Positions 31,483-42,289 of a stretch of DNA of 64,000 nt are shown piece by piece. Numbering within the stretch: the stretch's first letter is position 1; each line of letters begins with the position of its first letter. Source of the stretch: Bursaphelenchus xylophilus. Its lineage: Eukaryota > Nematoda > Chromadorea > Rhabditida > Aphelenchoididae. The position numbers were made by a program, and so were the translations under genes. The notes under the pieces are model-generated. The model worked only from the letters and a program-made list of their open reading frames with translations. It did not search any database and had not been told where the DNA came from. The stretch is from contig CAJFCV020000002.1 in NCBI GenBank assembly GCA_904066235.2, positions 11,780,001-11,844,000 on the forward strand, written 5' to 3'.

Positions 31483-31741
31483 TATGCGAGCTAGACAAGG
31501 CTCTGATCCGACATTTTTGGAGCCACAAATAAGGCTCACATTTTCCCCATTTTTTTCCTTTGTTATGTTGACAATCCCATCCACACAATATTGAGTGAAA
31601 TTTGGCGTATACGGCTTCGAACTGTTGAAGCGCTCTCTGTTTTGAGGTGTCGTGTCGTTACCTGAAAAAAAACGCTCAAATTTTCTAAATTTTGAACGCA
31701 GCTTGGGCATAGACCACAAATCAATTCTTAAAATCCTTTGC

Positions 31742-32092
31742 CCACATTTTCGGATGGCAGCCGACATATTCAACGATCTTTGTTGCCGAGAGAGTATGCA
31801 AAAGCGGAGTGCGGTCAGATATAAAAACACGTTTTTGCCGTGCCAGTTTCGCATTGATAAAATAGATCTTTTGTGGAAACATTACCCTCTATGGTAGAAA
31901 TAGGCGTGAAACTTTTTCGTGCCAAAATTGTCAAACAAATGGCTGATTCTTTCCAACTTTTGACATAAAAATCTCGGTCGTTTTTGCAAATCGCAAGCTT
32001 GGACTCTCGCATACGGCTTAAAAAATATTTTTTAAATTTGTGCCAAATTTCATTAAAATCCGACCGTCGCGCTTGGCCTACTTTTCCCTGTC
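31742..32092. mobile_element. Family IV fragment in intron 1 of the damaged gene
   Basis: It contains 'atattcaacgatcttt', 'tgtggaaacattaccctc', 'aaaatctcggtcg' and 'atttgtgccaaatttc' in family IV order. The far end is degraded. Confidence 0.65.
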
Positions 32093-32808
32093 AGTTATTT
32101 TTTCGTGAATAATTTTTCTATGTGTCCTTGCAAAAAAAATTTAACAATTGCTAAGAGCCAAGCCTAGGGAATTTCCAAAAAATGACTATTTTTTGATAAT
32201 ACACATTTTCCCAAAGTTACTTACTATTGCTAATCGCATAATAACAAGTTCCAATAACCGCTGTCAACATCAGCAACACAGCGCCTCCTTGCAACGACCT
32301 CATCAGCCAAATATTTCTCGATCCAACCGGTTCATCGTCCGAGATTGACCCGACTTCCTCCGATTCTGACGGTGTTGGAGACGCAAATTTGACGCTGGTT
32401 CGCTTGAACGCCACTGAGTTTCGTTTCTTCTGCTGCTGGGATGCCCTCCGGGGCGCTTGGTCGCCATTCTCGTCGGGGGTCTCAAATGTAATCGTCATGT
32501 TTACAATTGAGATTTTAGTCGTAAAGTTAAGGAAGCTATGAGCTTCGAAATCAAATCAGCAAGAGAAGTGAGCAAAATTTGAGGTGTGTAAAACAAACGA
32601 AGCGCTTTTTCTTATCAGTCCGAGCAGTTATGGCTCATAAAAACAGCGAGGAATTAGCCTACCTATAACAAACTCAATGTGTTAAAAAGGTCACGGATGA
32701 GAGCAAAGAAACAATTTTGACAAGAGAACAGGCAAGAGGAGGAGAGCCTGTCAGCGAATGGAATAACGATGTCGAAAAAAAGGTGAATTTCGAGACAGTT
32801 TCTATATA

Positions 32809-32873
32809 CATCAGTCTGTCGGGAAAATAATGTGGATTTGTCGCAGAAACATGTCTCTTCTCAGTCGCGGTGG
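32809..32873. mobile_element. MITE-1 left fragment
   Basis: It starts ATCAGTCTGTCGGGAAAAT and matches the inside of the copy at 12368. The right half is missing. Confidence 0.7.
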
Positions 32874-32904
32874 GGAAACTACATATTGTAAGTACCAAAG
32901 TTTA

Positions 32905-33404
32905 CAATGGCGGACCTGGTCCAGTGGCATAAAACGTACATATGTATTTTTCATCCGGGAAGTAAAAAAATGTAGCAAAGTACCTCCCTCTCCAAGTGAA
33001 AAAATTCCTTTTTGTAGGGCGCGCCTTCCCTCACAAAAATGGCGGGCGCGCTTTTAAAATCGGAGTTTTTTCACTTGGAGAGGGAGGTATTTTGCCACAC
33101 TTTTGGCCGATAAAAATGCGACAATTTTCGGCACGAAAAATTTCACACCTATTACTGCCACAGAGGGTAATGTTTCCACAAAACGTAATTTTTTTCTGCA
33201 TCCGGAAAAATCAAAAATGTGGCAAAATACTTCCCTCTCCAAGTGAGAAAACTTCGATTTCAAAAGCGCTTTTTTGTGAGGGAAAGGGCGAGTTTTTCAA
33301 AACGGAGGTTTTTATTTAGAGAGGGAGGCATTTTGCTACATTTTTTGACAATTCCCGAATGCAAAATTGTACGTTTTTTGCTACTGGATCATTTTCGACA
33401 CTGT
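32905..33404. mobile_element. MITE-2 pieces with family IV insert
   Basis: Left piece (ggacctggtccagtggc to gtattttgccac) and right piece (ggcaaaatacttccctc to acactgta) surround a stretch with 'gagggtaatgtttccac', a family IV block. The nesting order is not fully clear. Confidence 0.55.
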
Positions 33405-33784
33405 ATGTACAAGAATTTTCTCGTGAACCGAACTTCGTTGTTCATCTTGCTACGCCGAAATTAAAGAAGTGCTGTTGACCTCCGATACTGCTTTAATCAC
33501 CAAGCAGGATTAAATCGTATTTATTGCACTTTCCAGACCCACGCGGCATTTGCTGTTTCAACGTTTGCTTGACGCCCCCTAGGCCGCTTGGAGGAGCCGA
33601 AAATACTTGTCAAAGAGGGTAAAATGCCTTGAGAAAGATTTAGTTTACACTTTCATTTTTTGTCCAATTTGGAGTAACATGGGAAATTGCGCAATTTTTC
33701 ATTTGCCCCTCAACTGATCGGTCGATTCCTGGTTTCAAGGTGAGTTTTTGGTAATCTCGTGTATTTGCCATCGCCTTTTTAGTG

Positions 33785-34519
33785 ATGGCCCCATCCAAGA
33801 CCTCCAGCAAGTCCTCCAGAGCCGCTCCGAAGGCCGCCAAACCCGCTGCTCCGCCGAAGAAGGAGGCCAAAGGACGAGAAGGACCTGGATTGATGAGTCA
33901 GATGGCGGCTACGGCCGCTGGCGCTGCGGTTGGGTCGGCTGTTGGACATGCCGTTGGGCATTCGTTGGTCGGCGGGAGCAAAGGTAAGAAAAATCCTTTA
34001 AATGGCCTAAAATGTTTAGGCCATTTTTCTAGGTGATCCTAGCGGTCAGAATTACCCACTAAGATTATTATAGCTAGATCAAGAAAATTGGTCGGATTTG
34101 ATCAAAATTAGAATTTTTGGCCGAGTCTTTTTTTGTCGTTTAATTATACAGGATGCGCCAAAAAATGGACAAATTTTTTGGCTTTGGGATAAGGTATTTG
34201 GGGACACGTTTCGGTCCAATAAATAGCGATGTGCAAGCAATATATTCACGATAAAGATTGAGTTATAATTTTATTGCAACTTTTTTTTTCGGGGGTTCAA
34301 GTTGTGCATGTTCCGATCGTATATAATTCTCGAAAGTGTGAATTTTGGAAAGTTATCCCCTTTTCAGGTTCCGCTTCGGATTCCCCGAACACCTCTAAGA
34401 AGCCTTGCGATTCCGAATGGCAGCAGTACGTGGAATGTGTGGAGCGAGACAAGGACCCTCAACTTTGTAAACAATTGCTTGAACTGTTCACTGACTGCCG
34501 CAGAACTGCTGGAAAATAA
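33785..34519 (+). CDS. har-1: CHCHD2/CHCHD10-like mitochondrial protein
   Basis: Exons 33785-33983 and 34368-34519 join in phase 1 to 116 residues. A basic Ala/Pro/Lys-rich N-terminus suits mitochondrial import. It is followed by the conserved hydrophobic helix [20 protein letters not shown], with [10 protein letters not shown] next. Exon 2 encodes the CHCH domain with twin CX9C: C-(9)-C in DSEWQQYVE and C-(9)-C in [14 protein letters not shown]2/CHCHD10 family proteins oxidise via Mia40 in the intermembrane space and are linked to respiration and MICOS. The C. elegans member is har-1, and the symbol is given by homology. The region just before ATG (cgcctttttagtg) looks like a splice or trans-splice acceptor. 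It is a little shorter than the human proteins. Confidence 0.88.
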
Positions 34520-34675
34520 ATCTTTCTGCCTTTTTGGACCTTTTTTTAATTTTAGACAGTTTTCAACATTCGAAATTGAAAGATAATTGTAAAATAATTA
34601 TTTTTTGTCATTCTTCTACATTCCTATTACGTTTCTAGCAGCAAAATTCATTTCAGAATCAGCAAAAAAAAATTT

Positions 34676-34748
34676 GCCGCCAGCAGGGGTCGAACCTGCG
34701 ACCTTGGGCTTATTAGACCCACGCTCTAACCGACTGAGCTATGGCGGC
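34676..34748 (-). tRNA. tRNA-Ile (anticodon AAU)
   Basis: The 73-nt reverse-complement sequence folds as a cloverleaf: acceptor GCCGCCA with TGGCGGC, D arm AGCTCAGTCGGTTAGAGC, anticodon stem TGGGT/GCCCA with loop CTAATAA (anticodon AAT), and T arm GCAGG-TTCGACC-CCTGC. There is no intron. It ends 157 bp after the CHCHD gene on the opposite strand. Confidence 0.95.
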
Positions 34749-34854
34749 ACACACGCAAGGCCTCTTCCGTTCTCTTTTTCTTCAAAGAGAGGAGAAAAGA
34801 ATTGGAAAGGGACGATATGAGTGGTTTTTATTCATTTTCCTGTTATAAAATACA

Positions 34855-35190
34855 TTACATCTGGGCAATCCCAGTAAATTGTTGTTCTATCTCATGCAGA
34901 ATTTGCCGCTGCGCCTTCCTCCATTTGATTCGGCGGTTTTGGAACCACACTTTGACCTGTAAATAAGATTTTTAGGTTAAATTTCGGAGGAAAAAATTTT
35001 AAATTTTTGTTAAAAGTAAGGAAATGCCTACCTGAGCTTCGTTGAGTCCCAAGGAGTGGGCAAAGTCTATTCTGGCTTGGCCCACAAGGTATTGTTGTAC
35101 TTGAAATCGCTCTTCCAAAGCTTCTAGTTGGGCCGGAGTGAAGGAGGTTCGTTGCCGAGGCGGCTTGGAGTTTCGACTTGACTTTGAATT
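34855..35190 (-). CDS. Homeobox protein, C-terminal exons (EMX/VAX/NOT-like)
   Basis: Exons 35190-35032 and 34956-34855 join in phase 0. The homeodomain runs from PRQRTSFTPAQLEALEERF through YLVGQARIDFAHSLGLNEAQ to VKVWFQNRRIKWRKAQRQ. Position 50 is Gln. The 'Y-x-V-G-x-x-R...A-x-S-L-x-L' pattern resembles EMX, VAX and NOT classes, but I cannot choose one. The intron splits the domain just before V-K-V-W in helix 3. The protein ends only about 17 residues after the domain. Upstream exons are not visible: 35191-35860 is AT-rich repeats and then hsp-70 starts on the other strand, so the 86 residues seen may be most of a short protein or a truncated gene. Confidence 0.8.
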
Positions 35191-35339
35191 CTTAAAGGTT
35201 GGAAATAAGTGGTAAAAATTTATTTTGATAAATCATCCACTCTAGATCATAGTTTAGCAAAAAAATTAAAGCAAAAACATTTTTTTTAATTGGCGCTACA
35301 GCGTTTCGGGTCAGGGACAACTCGGGTCAACTACATTTC

Positions 35340-35860
35340 GGTCAACGATACCGTTTCATATTTTCGCTTCGGGACTTGAGAAAAAGGATTTTTTGTTAAA
35401 TTTGAACAAATTTTTTAAATGTTTTCGCTTCGGGCCTTGGGAAAAAGGACTTTTTGAGGATTTGAACAAATTTTTGAAATTTTTTCGCTTCGGACTACCC
35501 CTAAATCAACTATTTATCTAAAAAAATCTAAAAATAACATTCGTATCTTATGTAAAATAAAATTGTGACATTCAGAACGATTCTCCACAAAAATTCCTTT
35601 TCCCAAGTTCCGAAGTGAGAACATTTCAAATTTTTTTCAATTATTCACAAAAAATCTTTTTTCCCAGTCCCGAAACGAAAACATTTCCAAATTTTGTTTA
35701 TTTTTTTTTAAATTTTACAAAAAAAATGATTTTTCTTTGTCCCGAAGCAAAAACCTTTCAAATTTTGTTCAAATTTTCCAAAAAAAAAAAATTATTTTTC
35801 TTTGTCCCGAAGCAAAAACATTGCAATTTTTTTCAATTATTCACAAAAAATCTTTTTTTT
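35340..35860. repeat. Degenerate repeats on both strands
   Basis: Units with 'ttttcgcttcgggac...gaaaaagga' (35355-35500) and the reverse form 'ttttcccagtcccgaaacgaaaac' (35600-35850) repeat several times. A related piece lies at about 38591-38640. Confidence 0.7.
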
Positions 35861-35864
35861 CAAA

Positions 35865-35965
35865 GTGCACAGTTCGCCCAAGTGCACTGTTCAAAAATTT
35901 CTAGTGCACTGTTCGCTCAGGTGCACAATCCCCGGGTGCACTGTTTGAGTCACGTGCACTGTTCG
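35865..35965. repeat. Six GTGCAC(T)GTTC motifs upstream of hsp-70
   Basis: GTGCAC starts at 35865, 35882, 35904, 35921, 35936 and 35954. Four are followed exactly by TGTT and the first by AGTTC. Spacing is 15-22 bp. They lie 170-270 bp before the TATA box. Confidence 0.8.
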
Positions 35966-36020
35966 GACACAACCCGGGAAACGAACGCCGAGAGATCTCT
36001 CTAGAGAACTCGAAAGCGCC

Positions 36021-36035
36021 CGAAATTTCAGGAAA
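36021..36035 (+). promoter_or_regulatory. Heat-shock element of hsp-70
   Basis: cGAAatTTCagGAAa has three perfect alternating nGAAn units, the consensus binding site for trimeric HSF. It is 100 bp upstream of the TATA box. Confidence 0.85.
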
Positions 36036-36134
36036 AAAGGGTGAATTGAGAGACAAGAGAGGGGGCAGAGAGAAAAGAGCATCGCGAAAAGTCCGGCGAA
36101 GCCGCGAAAAGACGGGAAGAAATGGGAGAAAGGG

Positions 36135-36142
36135 TATATAAA
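36135..36142 (+). promoter_or_regulatory. TATA box of hsp-70
   Basis: TATATAAA, 88 bp before the ATG at 36231. Confidence 0.8.
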
Positions 36143-36230
36143 GGGAGCGAAAGGGCCTTCCCATTCAGATTCGAAAGAAAATTGTATTTATAAACTACTG
36201 TAACGCTACTCTACTGTTACTATTATTATA

Positions 36231-38150
36231 ATGGCTTCGTGCAAAGCTATTGGAATTGACCTTGGTACCACCTACTCTTGTGTTGGTGTGTATCAACATG
36301 GTAAAGTCGAGATCATTGCCAACGACCAGGGCAACAAGACCACCCCGAGCTACGTCGCCTTCACTGACACGGAACGTCTTATTGGCGAAGCTGCGAAGGA
36401 CCAAGCGGCCAGAAACCCTGAGAACACAGTCTTTGACGCCAAAAGGCTGATTGGCCGCAAATTCGATGATCCTACCGTGCAGAAGGACATGAAACATTGG
36501 CCTTTCAAAGTGCTGGAGAGAGGAAACAAGCCTGTCATTGAAGTGGAATTCAAAGGAGAAAAGAAGCAGTTCAGACCAGAAGAAATATCGTCCATGGTGC
36601 TGATCAAGATGAAGGAAACGGCCGAGGCATATCTTGGCCACAAAGTGACTGATGCCGTGGTTACGGTACCCGCCTACTTCAATGATGGACAACGACAGGC
36701 GACGAAAGATGCTGGTGCTATCGCTGGCCTCAATGTCCTCCGAATCATCAACGAACCCACAGCTGCGGCCCTTGCTTATGGGTTGGACAAGAAGATGAGC
36801 AAGGAACAGAACGTCCTCATCTTTGACCTTGGTGGCGGAACGTTCGATGTCTCCGTTCTGAGCATCGCCGACCAACTCTTCGAAGTCTTGTCAACGGCTG
36901 GTAATACTCATCTTGGTGGAGAGGACTTTGACGACCGTCTCATGCAACACTTTGTCCAAGAGTTCAAGAGGAAACATGGCCGGGACATCAAGAACAACGC
37001 CCGAGCAGTTCGTCGTCTAAGGACTGCTTGCGAACGTGCCAAGAGAACTCTCTCTTCATCTACCGAAGCCGTTGTTGAAGTGGACTCGTTGTTCGATGGA
37101 ATTGATTTCAACTCCAGGATCTCTCGTGCCCGCTTCGAAGAACTCTGCGCCGACCTCTTCAGATCTACCTTGGAACCAGTTGAGCAAGCCCTGAGGGATG
37201 CAAAACTCGGAAAGTCTGACATCCACGAAGTCGTACTAGTCGGTGGTTCTACCAGGATTCCAAAGATTCAGAAGCTTCTGAAGGACTTCTTTTCTGGCAA
37301 GGACCTGAATGGATCCATTAACCCCGATGAGGCCGTCGCGTATGGAGCAGCCGTCCAAGCCGCTGTCCTGAGCGGAGTCAAGGACGAATCCGTAAAAGAC
37401 GTTCTTCTGGTCGATGTAACTCCATTGTCTCTTGGCATTGAGACAGCTGGTGGTGTGATGACGAAGATCGTTGAACGAAACACCAGGATCCCGACAAAAG
37501 CATCCCAGACATTCTCCACTTATTCAGACAACCAACCTGGAGTCTCCATCCAAGTCTACGAAGGAGAGCGTGCAATGACCAAGGACAACAACAGATTGGG
37601 CACATTCGACCTCATGGGAATTCCTCCAGCTCCAAGAGGTGTTCCTCAGATCGAGGTCTCATTTGAGATTGACGCCAATGGAATCTTGAATGTCAGTGCG
37701 TTGGAGAAGAGTTCGGGAAAAACGAATAAGATCCAGATCAAGAACGAGAAGGGCCGTCTCTCACAAAGCGAGATCCAGAGAATGTTAGATGAAGCCAAGC
37801 AATACGAGGAAGAAGATCGCCGTCAGCGAGACCGAGTAGACGCCCGCAACCGTCTGGAGGCCTACCTCTTCCAAGTGAAGCAATCCTTGGATGAACATGG
37901 CGATCGTCTGGCTCCAGAAGACAAACAAATGGCCAAGGAAACTTGTGATCGTATTCTGCAATGGGTGGAGAACAACCAGACGGCAGAGAAGGAAGAGTAC
38001 GAAGATCAGATGAAGGAAGCTCAGAACATTTGCACCAAGATCCTCTCCAAACTCCATCAACAACCTCAAGGCGGCGCCAGCACTTGTGGCCAACAAAGTG
38101 GAGGATTCGGTGGCCAAGCCAGTGGTCCCACTGTTGAAGAAGTCGACTAA
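36231..38150 (+). CDS. hsp-70: Cytosolic heat-shock protein 70 (639 residues, intronless)
   Basis: A single open frame carries the full Hsp70 layout. It has an ATPase domain with [14 protein letters not shown] near the start, [12 protein letters not shown] (about residues 199-210) and [10 protein letters not shown] (about 338-347). A linker [19 protein letters not shown] (about 388-406), a substrate-binding domain, a helical lid and the C-terminal EEVD that binds TPR co-chaperones in cytosolic Hsp70s follow. There is no signal peptide and no KDEL. The lack of introns, the upstream heat-shock element and TATA box point to a stress-inducible gene: intronless hsp-70 escapes the splicing block during heat shock. 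Codon use is much more GC-rich than the flanks. AATAAA motifs lie near 38280. The symbol is by homology. Confidence 0.97.
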   Translation: MASCKAIGIDLGTTYSCVGVYQHGKVEIIANDQGNKTTPSYVAFTDTERLIGEAAKDQAARNPENTVFDAKRLIGRKFDDPTVQKDMKHWPFKVLERGNKPVIEVEFKGEKKQFRPEEISSMVLIKMKETAEAYLGHKVTDAVVTVPAYFNDGQRQATKDAGAIAGLNVLRIINEPTAAALAYGLDKKMSKEQNVLIFDLGGGTFDVSVLSIADQLFEVLSTAGNTHLGGEDFDDRLMQHFVQEFKRKHGRDIKNNARAVRRLRTACERAKRTLSSSTEAVVEVDSLFDGIDFNSRISRARFEELCADLFRSTLEPVEQALRDAKLGKSDIHEVVLVGGSTRIPKIQKLLKDFFSGKDLNGSINPDEAVAYGAAVQAAVLSGVKDESVKDVLLVDVTPLSLGIETAGGVMTKIVERNTRIPTKASQTFSTYSDNQPGVSIQVYEGERAMTKDNNRLGTFDLMGIPPAPRGVPQIEVSFEIDANGILNVSALEKSSGKTNKIQIKNEKGRLSQSEIQRMLDEAKQYEEEDRRQRDRVDARNRLEAYLFQVKQSLDEHGDRLAPEDKQMAKETCDRILQWVENNQTAEKEEYEDQMKEAQNICTKILSKLHQQPQGGASTCGQQSGGFGGQASGPTVEEVD

Positions 38151-38289
38151 ACAATGATCTCGTCATATCAGAAGTTTTGCAATATTTTATTAGTTGTATA
38201 ATATTATTGTATAGTATTTAGAAAAACCTTTGTTGTGCAAAAATTGTATAAAATTGTTATCATATATGTATATATTCAAATAAATAAAT

Positions 38290-39008
38290 TATAAGTTATA
38301 TACATCTTGAGTTTGGATTTTTACTTGAGTGGATTTTTTCTAATGTGATAAAGGTGTTTATTCAGGAAATAATGTAGTGGGAGTTGGTATAACTTTAGGG
38401 TCGTATAAGGGGAACAAATATCCGATAAGGGACATGTCATATCATTTTCGATATTAGAGGTTTCGCGGGACATTTGCAGTCACATAAGATCAGCCTCTGG
38501 ATAGGAAAGCGTTGTATAGGATTACCAAGTAATGTGCTTCGTCATTATCCTAACAAGGAAAGTACTTCTATGGGGCTTGGAGTAACAGGTACCAAAAAGT
38601 TCTTTTTTCCCAGTCCCGAAGCGAAAATATTAAACGGTATTTTGACCCAAAGTGTCGTTGACCCGACCTGCGCGCTCCAAAATGTCGGGACGCGAAAAAA
38701 ATTCATCTTTTTTGAGGATCGGCAGAGATCATCATCTTTTTTGCAACTTTGAGCTTGAAAAGGTTATATATAAATTGTCAAAATTAGAATCGAAGAGTCA
38801 ATTTTTTTATCAAAAAATCAATTTTTTCCATTAGAGAAACCCTGAAAGTTATGGACATTTTTTGTATGACCAACTCCTCATTCCCCGTGATCTCTCCCAA
38901 AAAACGTATCAATTCCTACGCCGCCAAAATTTTCAGGAATTGCGAAGTACCGTACAAAGATTACACAGAAAAATTTTGAACAAAATTCAGCTGTAAATCA
39001 CTTACATT
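38290..39008. other. Intergenic gap after hsp-70
   Basis: AT-rich, with one short piece of the 35.3-kb repeat (38591-38640) and 'gttgacccgacc' motifs shared with 45195-45225. No gene is supported. Confidence 0.5.
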
Positions 39009-39487
39009 TTGACTCATTTTCCCGGCGGTTGTCGAGTAACGGACCACACAAGAGTGTGGTTACCTTTTCCGTCATTTATTCGTCGACCTCTTTCCGATTC
39101 TATGACAAGTTTTTCTCCACTGCTCTCATTAAATCTTCAGCCTCTTTTCGAGCCCCGTTTCTATAAGCTCAAGACATTTGGAAAAGCTATTGGGATGTCA
39201 TTAGGTTTCAAGGTGACAAATTCCGGAGCGCAAGGTGTGAACTTTCAATTGGGGAAATTTTCGAGGTGAGATAGCGACAAATCTGTCAATTTTTTTAAGT
39301 TTTTTCACAGTCTTTATGCACATGCCACGTATTAACATCTCAAAATTTTAGTTCTCACTTTCCAAGCAGATCCGAGGTATTCAACGATAGTTTTGCAAGA
39401 GGGTACGTAGAATTTGGAGGGTCTGTCAGACAGAAAATCGTTTTAGGCTGTAACATTCCAATTTTTGCTTACAATTACGAAAAGTGA
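39009..39487 (+). CDS. Possible two-exon gene of unknown function
   Basis: Frame 39009-39265 ends at a GTGAGA donor, and 39352-39487 follows a TTTTAG acceptor. The phase-2 join keeps an open frame to a TGA, giving about 130 residues. The second exon ends in VRQKIVLGCNIPIFAYNYEK. Neither part matches a family I know, the start is a guess, and the first 30 codons look poor. It could be the tail of a larger or decayed gene. Confidence 0.35.
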
Positions 39488-39666
39488 ACTTCTGTAGCGA
39501 AATTTTACTCTACGCCCCATATTGCAAAAGGCCTGCCATTGCAAAGTGTCGATTTCAATTTTTTGGACAGAATTTCGAACTCAAAATTCCATGAGCCTTA
39601 CAAAAATACAAATTCAATTTGCAACAACATCTTATCAACATCTGAAAATTGCACGTTGAATAAGGA

Positions 39667-40094
39667 ACTTGGACGATTGGGGAAACCGAAAAGTATTATT
39701 TTTCTTCGATGCAAGTGTGAAATTATGATAATCGAGGGTGCTGATTTCGAAAATGACATTCATTTTTTTTTTGATCTTTACTTTTTTCCTTAAGTAGTAC
39801 TGTAAAGTAGTAATTTTTTTAATTTTTTCATGAAAACTCGATTTAGGGGTTTTTGATGGCTTTCAAATCAGAAAAAAATAAGATTTTCGAAATCAGCACC
39901 ATTGAAAACCCCTAAATCGAGTATTTATGGAAAAACTTCAAAAAAAATACTACTTTACAGTACTTCTTAAGGAAAAAAGTAAAAAAAAAATGAATGTGAT
40001 TTTTGAAATCAGCACCCTCGATTATCCTAGTTTCGACACTTGCCTCGAAGAAAAATAATACTTTTCATTTTCCCCAATTGTCCAACTCCGGTTC
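39667..40094. mobile_element. Family III palindromic element
   Basis: The arms 39667-39850 and 39890-40094 are inverted repeats carrying 'cgattggggaaaccg', 'cttcgatgcaagtgt' and 'gtgctgatttcgaaaa'. The element stops about 60 bp before the stop codon of the next minus-strand gene, so it lies in or near its 3' UTR. Confidence 0.75.
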
Positions 40095-40151
40095 AATAAA
40101 TTTCAAGATTTTTTTCCAGGACATAGTTTATCATGTTTATCATAAAATGTA

Positions 40152-40766
40152 TTATTCCCACAAACTTTCTAAGATCTCACCGAAGTCGTTGAATAGATCG
40201 GGCAAAAGATCTCGGCATTCCAGCCCATACAGGCATCCCATTTTCCTCTCGTACTCTGCAATACTCGCAATCTTTTCATCATCAAACACAATTCCGCCTG
40301 CTCCCGTACGATTGTCTCTTTCAAATGGAGAACAACTTCGGTGTGCGGGGAATCCTTCTCGAACAAAACTGATCATCTTGAACACCTTGGAGCTGTCCCC
40401 ATTTCTGATATATTTCTCGTCATTTCGCTCGCAAGTTGGACATCTGACGACGAGTTCGGCTGCTCGAACATACTTCCGACCTTGAGCAAACAAAATTTTG
40501 GGATTTGCCATTGGGACCTGGAAAAAATCTTATGCCAAATTTCAGATCTCTATCACTTTTTAGAAGACATTTACAACAAAATTTTCAAAACTAAAATCTA
40601 AATTCTTAAAATTCAAAAAAAAAACCAAACTTTCAAATAATCTTACATAATGTTGGCGAGTTTTGTCACTCGAAACATCCAACGTTTTCTGACCAAAAGT
40701 TCCCGGACATCCTATGGAAACCTTCTTCTCGTTGTTACAATAAATCGAGGTGTCGTCGCAATTTTG
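40152..40766 (-). CDS. Unknown cysteine-containing protein, last two exons
   Basis: Exons 40766-40647 and 40517-40152 join in phase 0 with good splice sites, giving 161 residues to the TAA. The first exon has C-D-D, Y-C-N-N and I-G-C-P-G-T-F-G. The second has V-R-C-P-T-C-E-R-N, HRSCSPF and a C-terminal MGCLYGLECRDLLPD. The Cys pattern suggests a secreted or disulfide-rich protein, but the upstream exon that would carry a signal peptide is not seen: 40.8-43.2 kb is transposons. I do not recognise the family. Confidence 0.6.
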
Positions 40767-40856
40767 CTGAAAACGTAAAAGTAAAACAAATACTTAAAAA
40801 AATTCGTGTTAATTTTAGTCAAGATGAATTCCGTCACACTCTGAAAAAAATACAGA

Positions 40857-42240
40857 GTTGGACGATTCGGAAAAAAGACGATTGGGAAAAAAACGATTGG
40901 GAAAAAAGACGATTGGGGAAACCGAAAAGTATTATTTTTCTTCGATACAAGTGTCGAAATTAGGATAATCGAGGGCGCTGATTTCAAAAATGACATTCAT
41001 TTTTTTTTGATAGTCACTTCGTTCCGTGAGTAGTACAGGGTGGGCCACTAAAACCTTCCGTCCTCTTTTTTTAGATTTCTCCGCGGAGACTCCGCCGATT
41101 TTCATGAAATTTAGGGTTTTCTGGAGCTGAGATGCGCCATTTTCAACAGGTTGAATTTGAAAAAAAAAATATCCTGAATTGACCTTTGTATGCCTTTCCA
41201 AAGTTTTTGAAAATTATTTTCGAGCCGAAACCGCTAAAACTTAGGAAATTTTTGGAATGATTTTGAAAACTCGGTCATTTTTTCGGGGTTTTGGGTGAAA
41301 TCTTACTTGGTTTGCCTCATATATTTGCAAAATACTGTTGTAAAAACTAATCTTTTTAACAATTTGATTATTAATATTTCTATCTGATTTCGACGTGTCC
41401 ACCTCCTTTTGCAGCACGAACTTGTAGGGGCTTTGAAAGTTAAGAACAGCTCGCAATTGCCCGTGAGCATGGTTTAACTTCAATCGAGCCTGGCTCCAAG
41501 CCTCAATGCGCCAAGCCATGGCTTGTAGCCTTAATGTGGACTTTTTCACTCTTGTTGAAAAAAAAATTTTTTCTTCTACATTCATACCCTAACGGTAATA
41601 CAGACAACACTTTTTTTGCTTTTAACTTGCTTTAAACAAAGTCTAGAGAAAGCGTACGGAACTTTTTACTCCACAATTTTACCAAAAAAAGCCAGAAATT
41701 TTCCAAGTCCGAGAAAGGAAATTGAAAATCATTCCAAAAATTTTCAAAGTTTTAGCGGTTTCGGCTCGAAAATAATTTTCAAAAACTTCGGGAAGGCATA
41801 GTAAAGTAAATTCAGAATGTTTTTTCCTGAAATTCAATCGGTTGAAAATGGCGAATCTCAGCTCCAGAAAAACCTAAATTTCATGAAAATCGGCGGAGTC
41901 TCCGCGGAGAAATCTAAAAAAAGAGGACGGAAGGTTTTAGTGGCCCACCCTGTACTGTAAAGTAGTAATTTTTTGAATTTTTTCACAAATACTCGATTTG
42001 GGGGTTTTCGACCTTGCTGATTTCAATATTTCAAAAATCTTATTCATTTTTTCTGATTTTAAAGCAGCACCCCGAAATCAAGTATTTGTGACAAAAATTC
42101 AAAAAATTACTACTTTACTGTACTACTAAAGGAAAAAAGTAAAGATCAAAAAAATGAATGTCATTTTCGAAATCAGCACCCTCGATTATCTTAATTTCGA
42201 CACTTGCATCGAAAAAAATAACACTTTTCCCAATCGTACT
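40857..42240. mobile_element. Family III element split by a 917-bp insertion
   Basis: The left part is 40857-41035 and the right part 41953-42240. The parts are separated exactly at a TA within the family III motif 'agtagtactgtaaagtag'. Both parts carry the family III motifs in inverted order. Confidence 0.8.
41036..41952. mobile_element. 917-bp element with long inverted repeats and TA target
   Basis: It starts CAGGGTGGGCCACTAAAACC and ends with the exact inverse. The arms continue for about 200-230 bp (ccgcggagactccgccg, ccgctaaaacttt). TA is present on both sides (41034-41035, 41953-41954). No transposase frame is in the 460-bp middle. The ends fit a non-autonomous Tc1/mariner-type element. 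Confidence 0.85.
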
Positions 42241-42289
42241 TTTAACCAAACATCCCAGTTCTAAAAAATGATTTGTCGCTGCAAAAAAA

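Larger units (their letters stand above)
27313..32498 (-). pseudogene. Damaged minus-strand gene for a type II membrane protein, interrupted by transposons
   Basis: Exon 1 (32498-32225) encodes a Ser/Lys-rich cytosolic tail and one membrane segment (GGAVLLMLTAVIGTCYYAIS). Exon 2 (31661-31081) joins in frame, has N-x-S/T sites, and is split by MITE-2 (31248-31482) with a TGA at 31468-31470. Further frames that look coding lie at 29738 down to about 29010 (several in-frame stops) and 28810-28709. The last two exons, 27946-27773 and 27480-27313 (stop), are phase 0 and intact. Whether all belong to one gene is uncertain, because 28101-30552 looks like an inserted TTAA-flanked element. I do not recognise the protein. 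If the stops are spliced out it might still be expressed. Confidence 0.4.
32499..33784. other. Transposon-filled gap upstream of the CHCHD gene
   Basis: It contains a MITE-1 left end (32809-32873) and MITE-2 arms at 32905-33105 and 33199-33404, separated by a short family IV piece (33106-33198). No gene is supported. Confidence 0.6.

Noticed and set aside
36195..38166. Long frames opposite and within hsp-70
   Set aside because: They are shadows of the strongly biased hsp-70 coding sequence, with no splice sites or homology.
40647..40766. ShK-type domain
   Set aside because: Some cysteine spacing and a C-P-G-T-F-G motif are reminiscent, but the six-cysteine pattern and the final T-C-G-x-C are missing.
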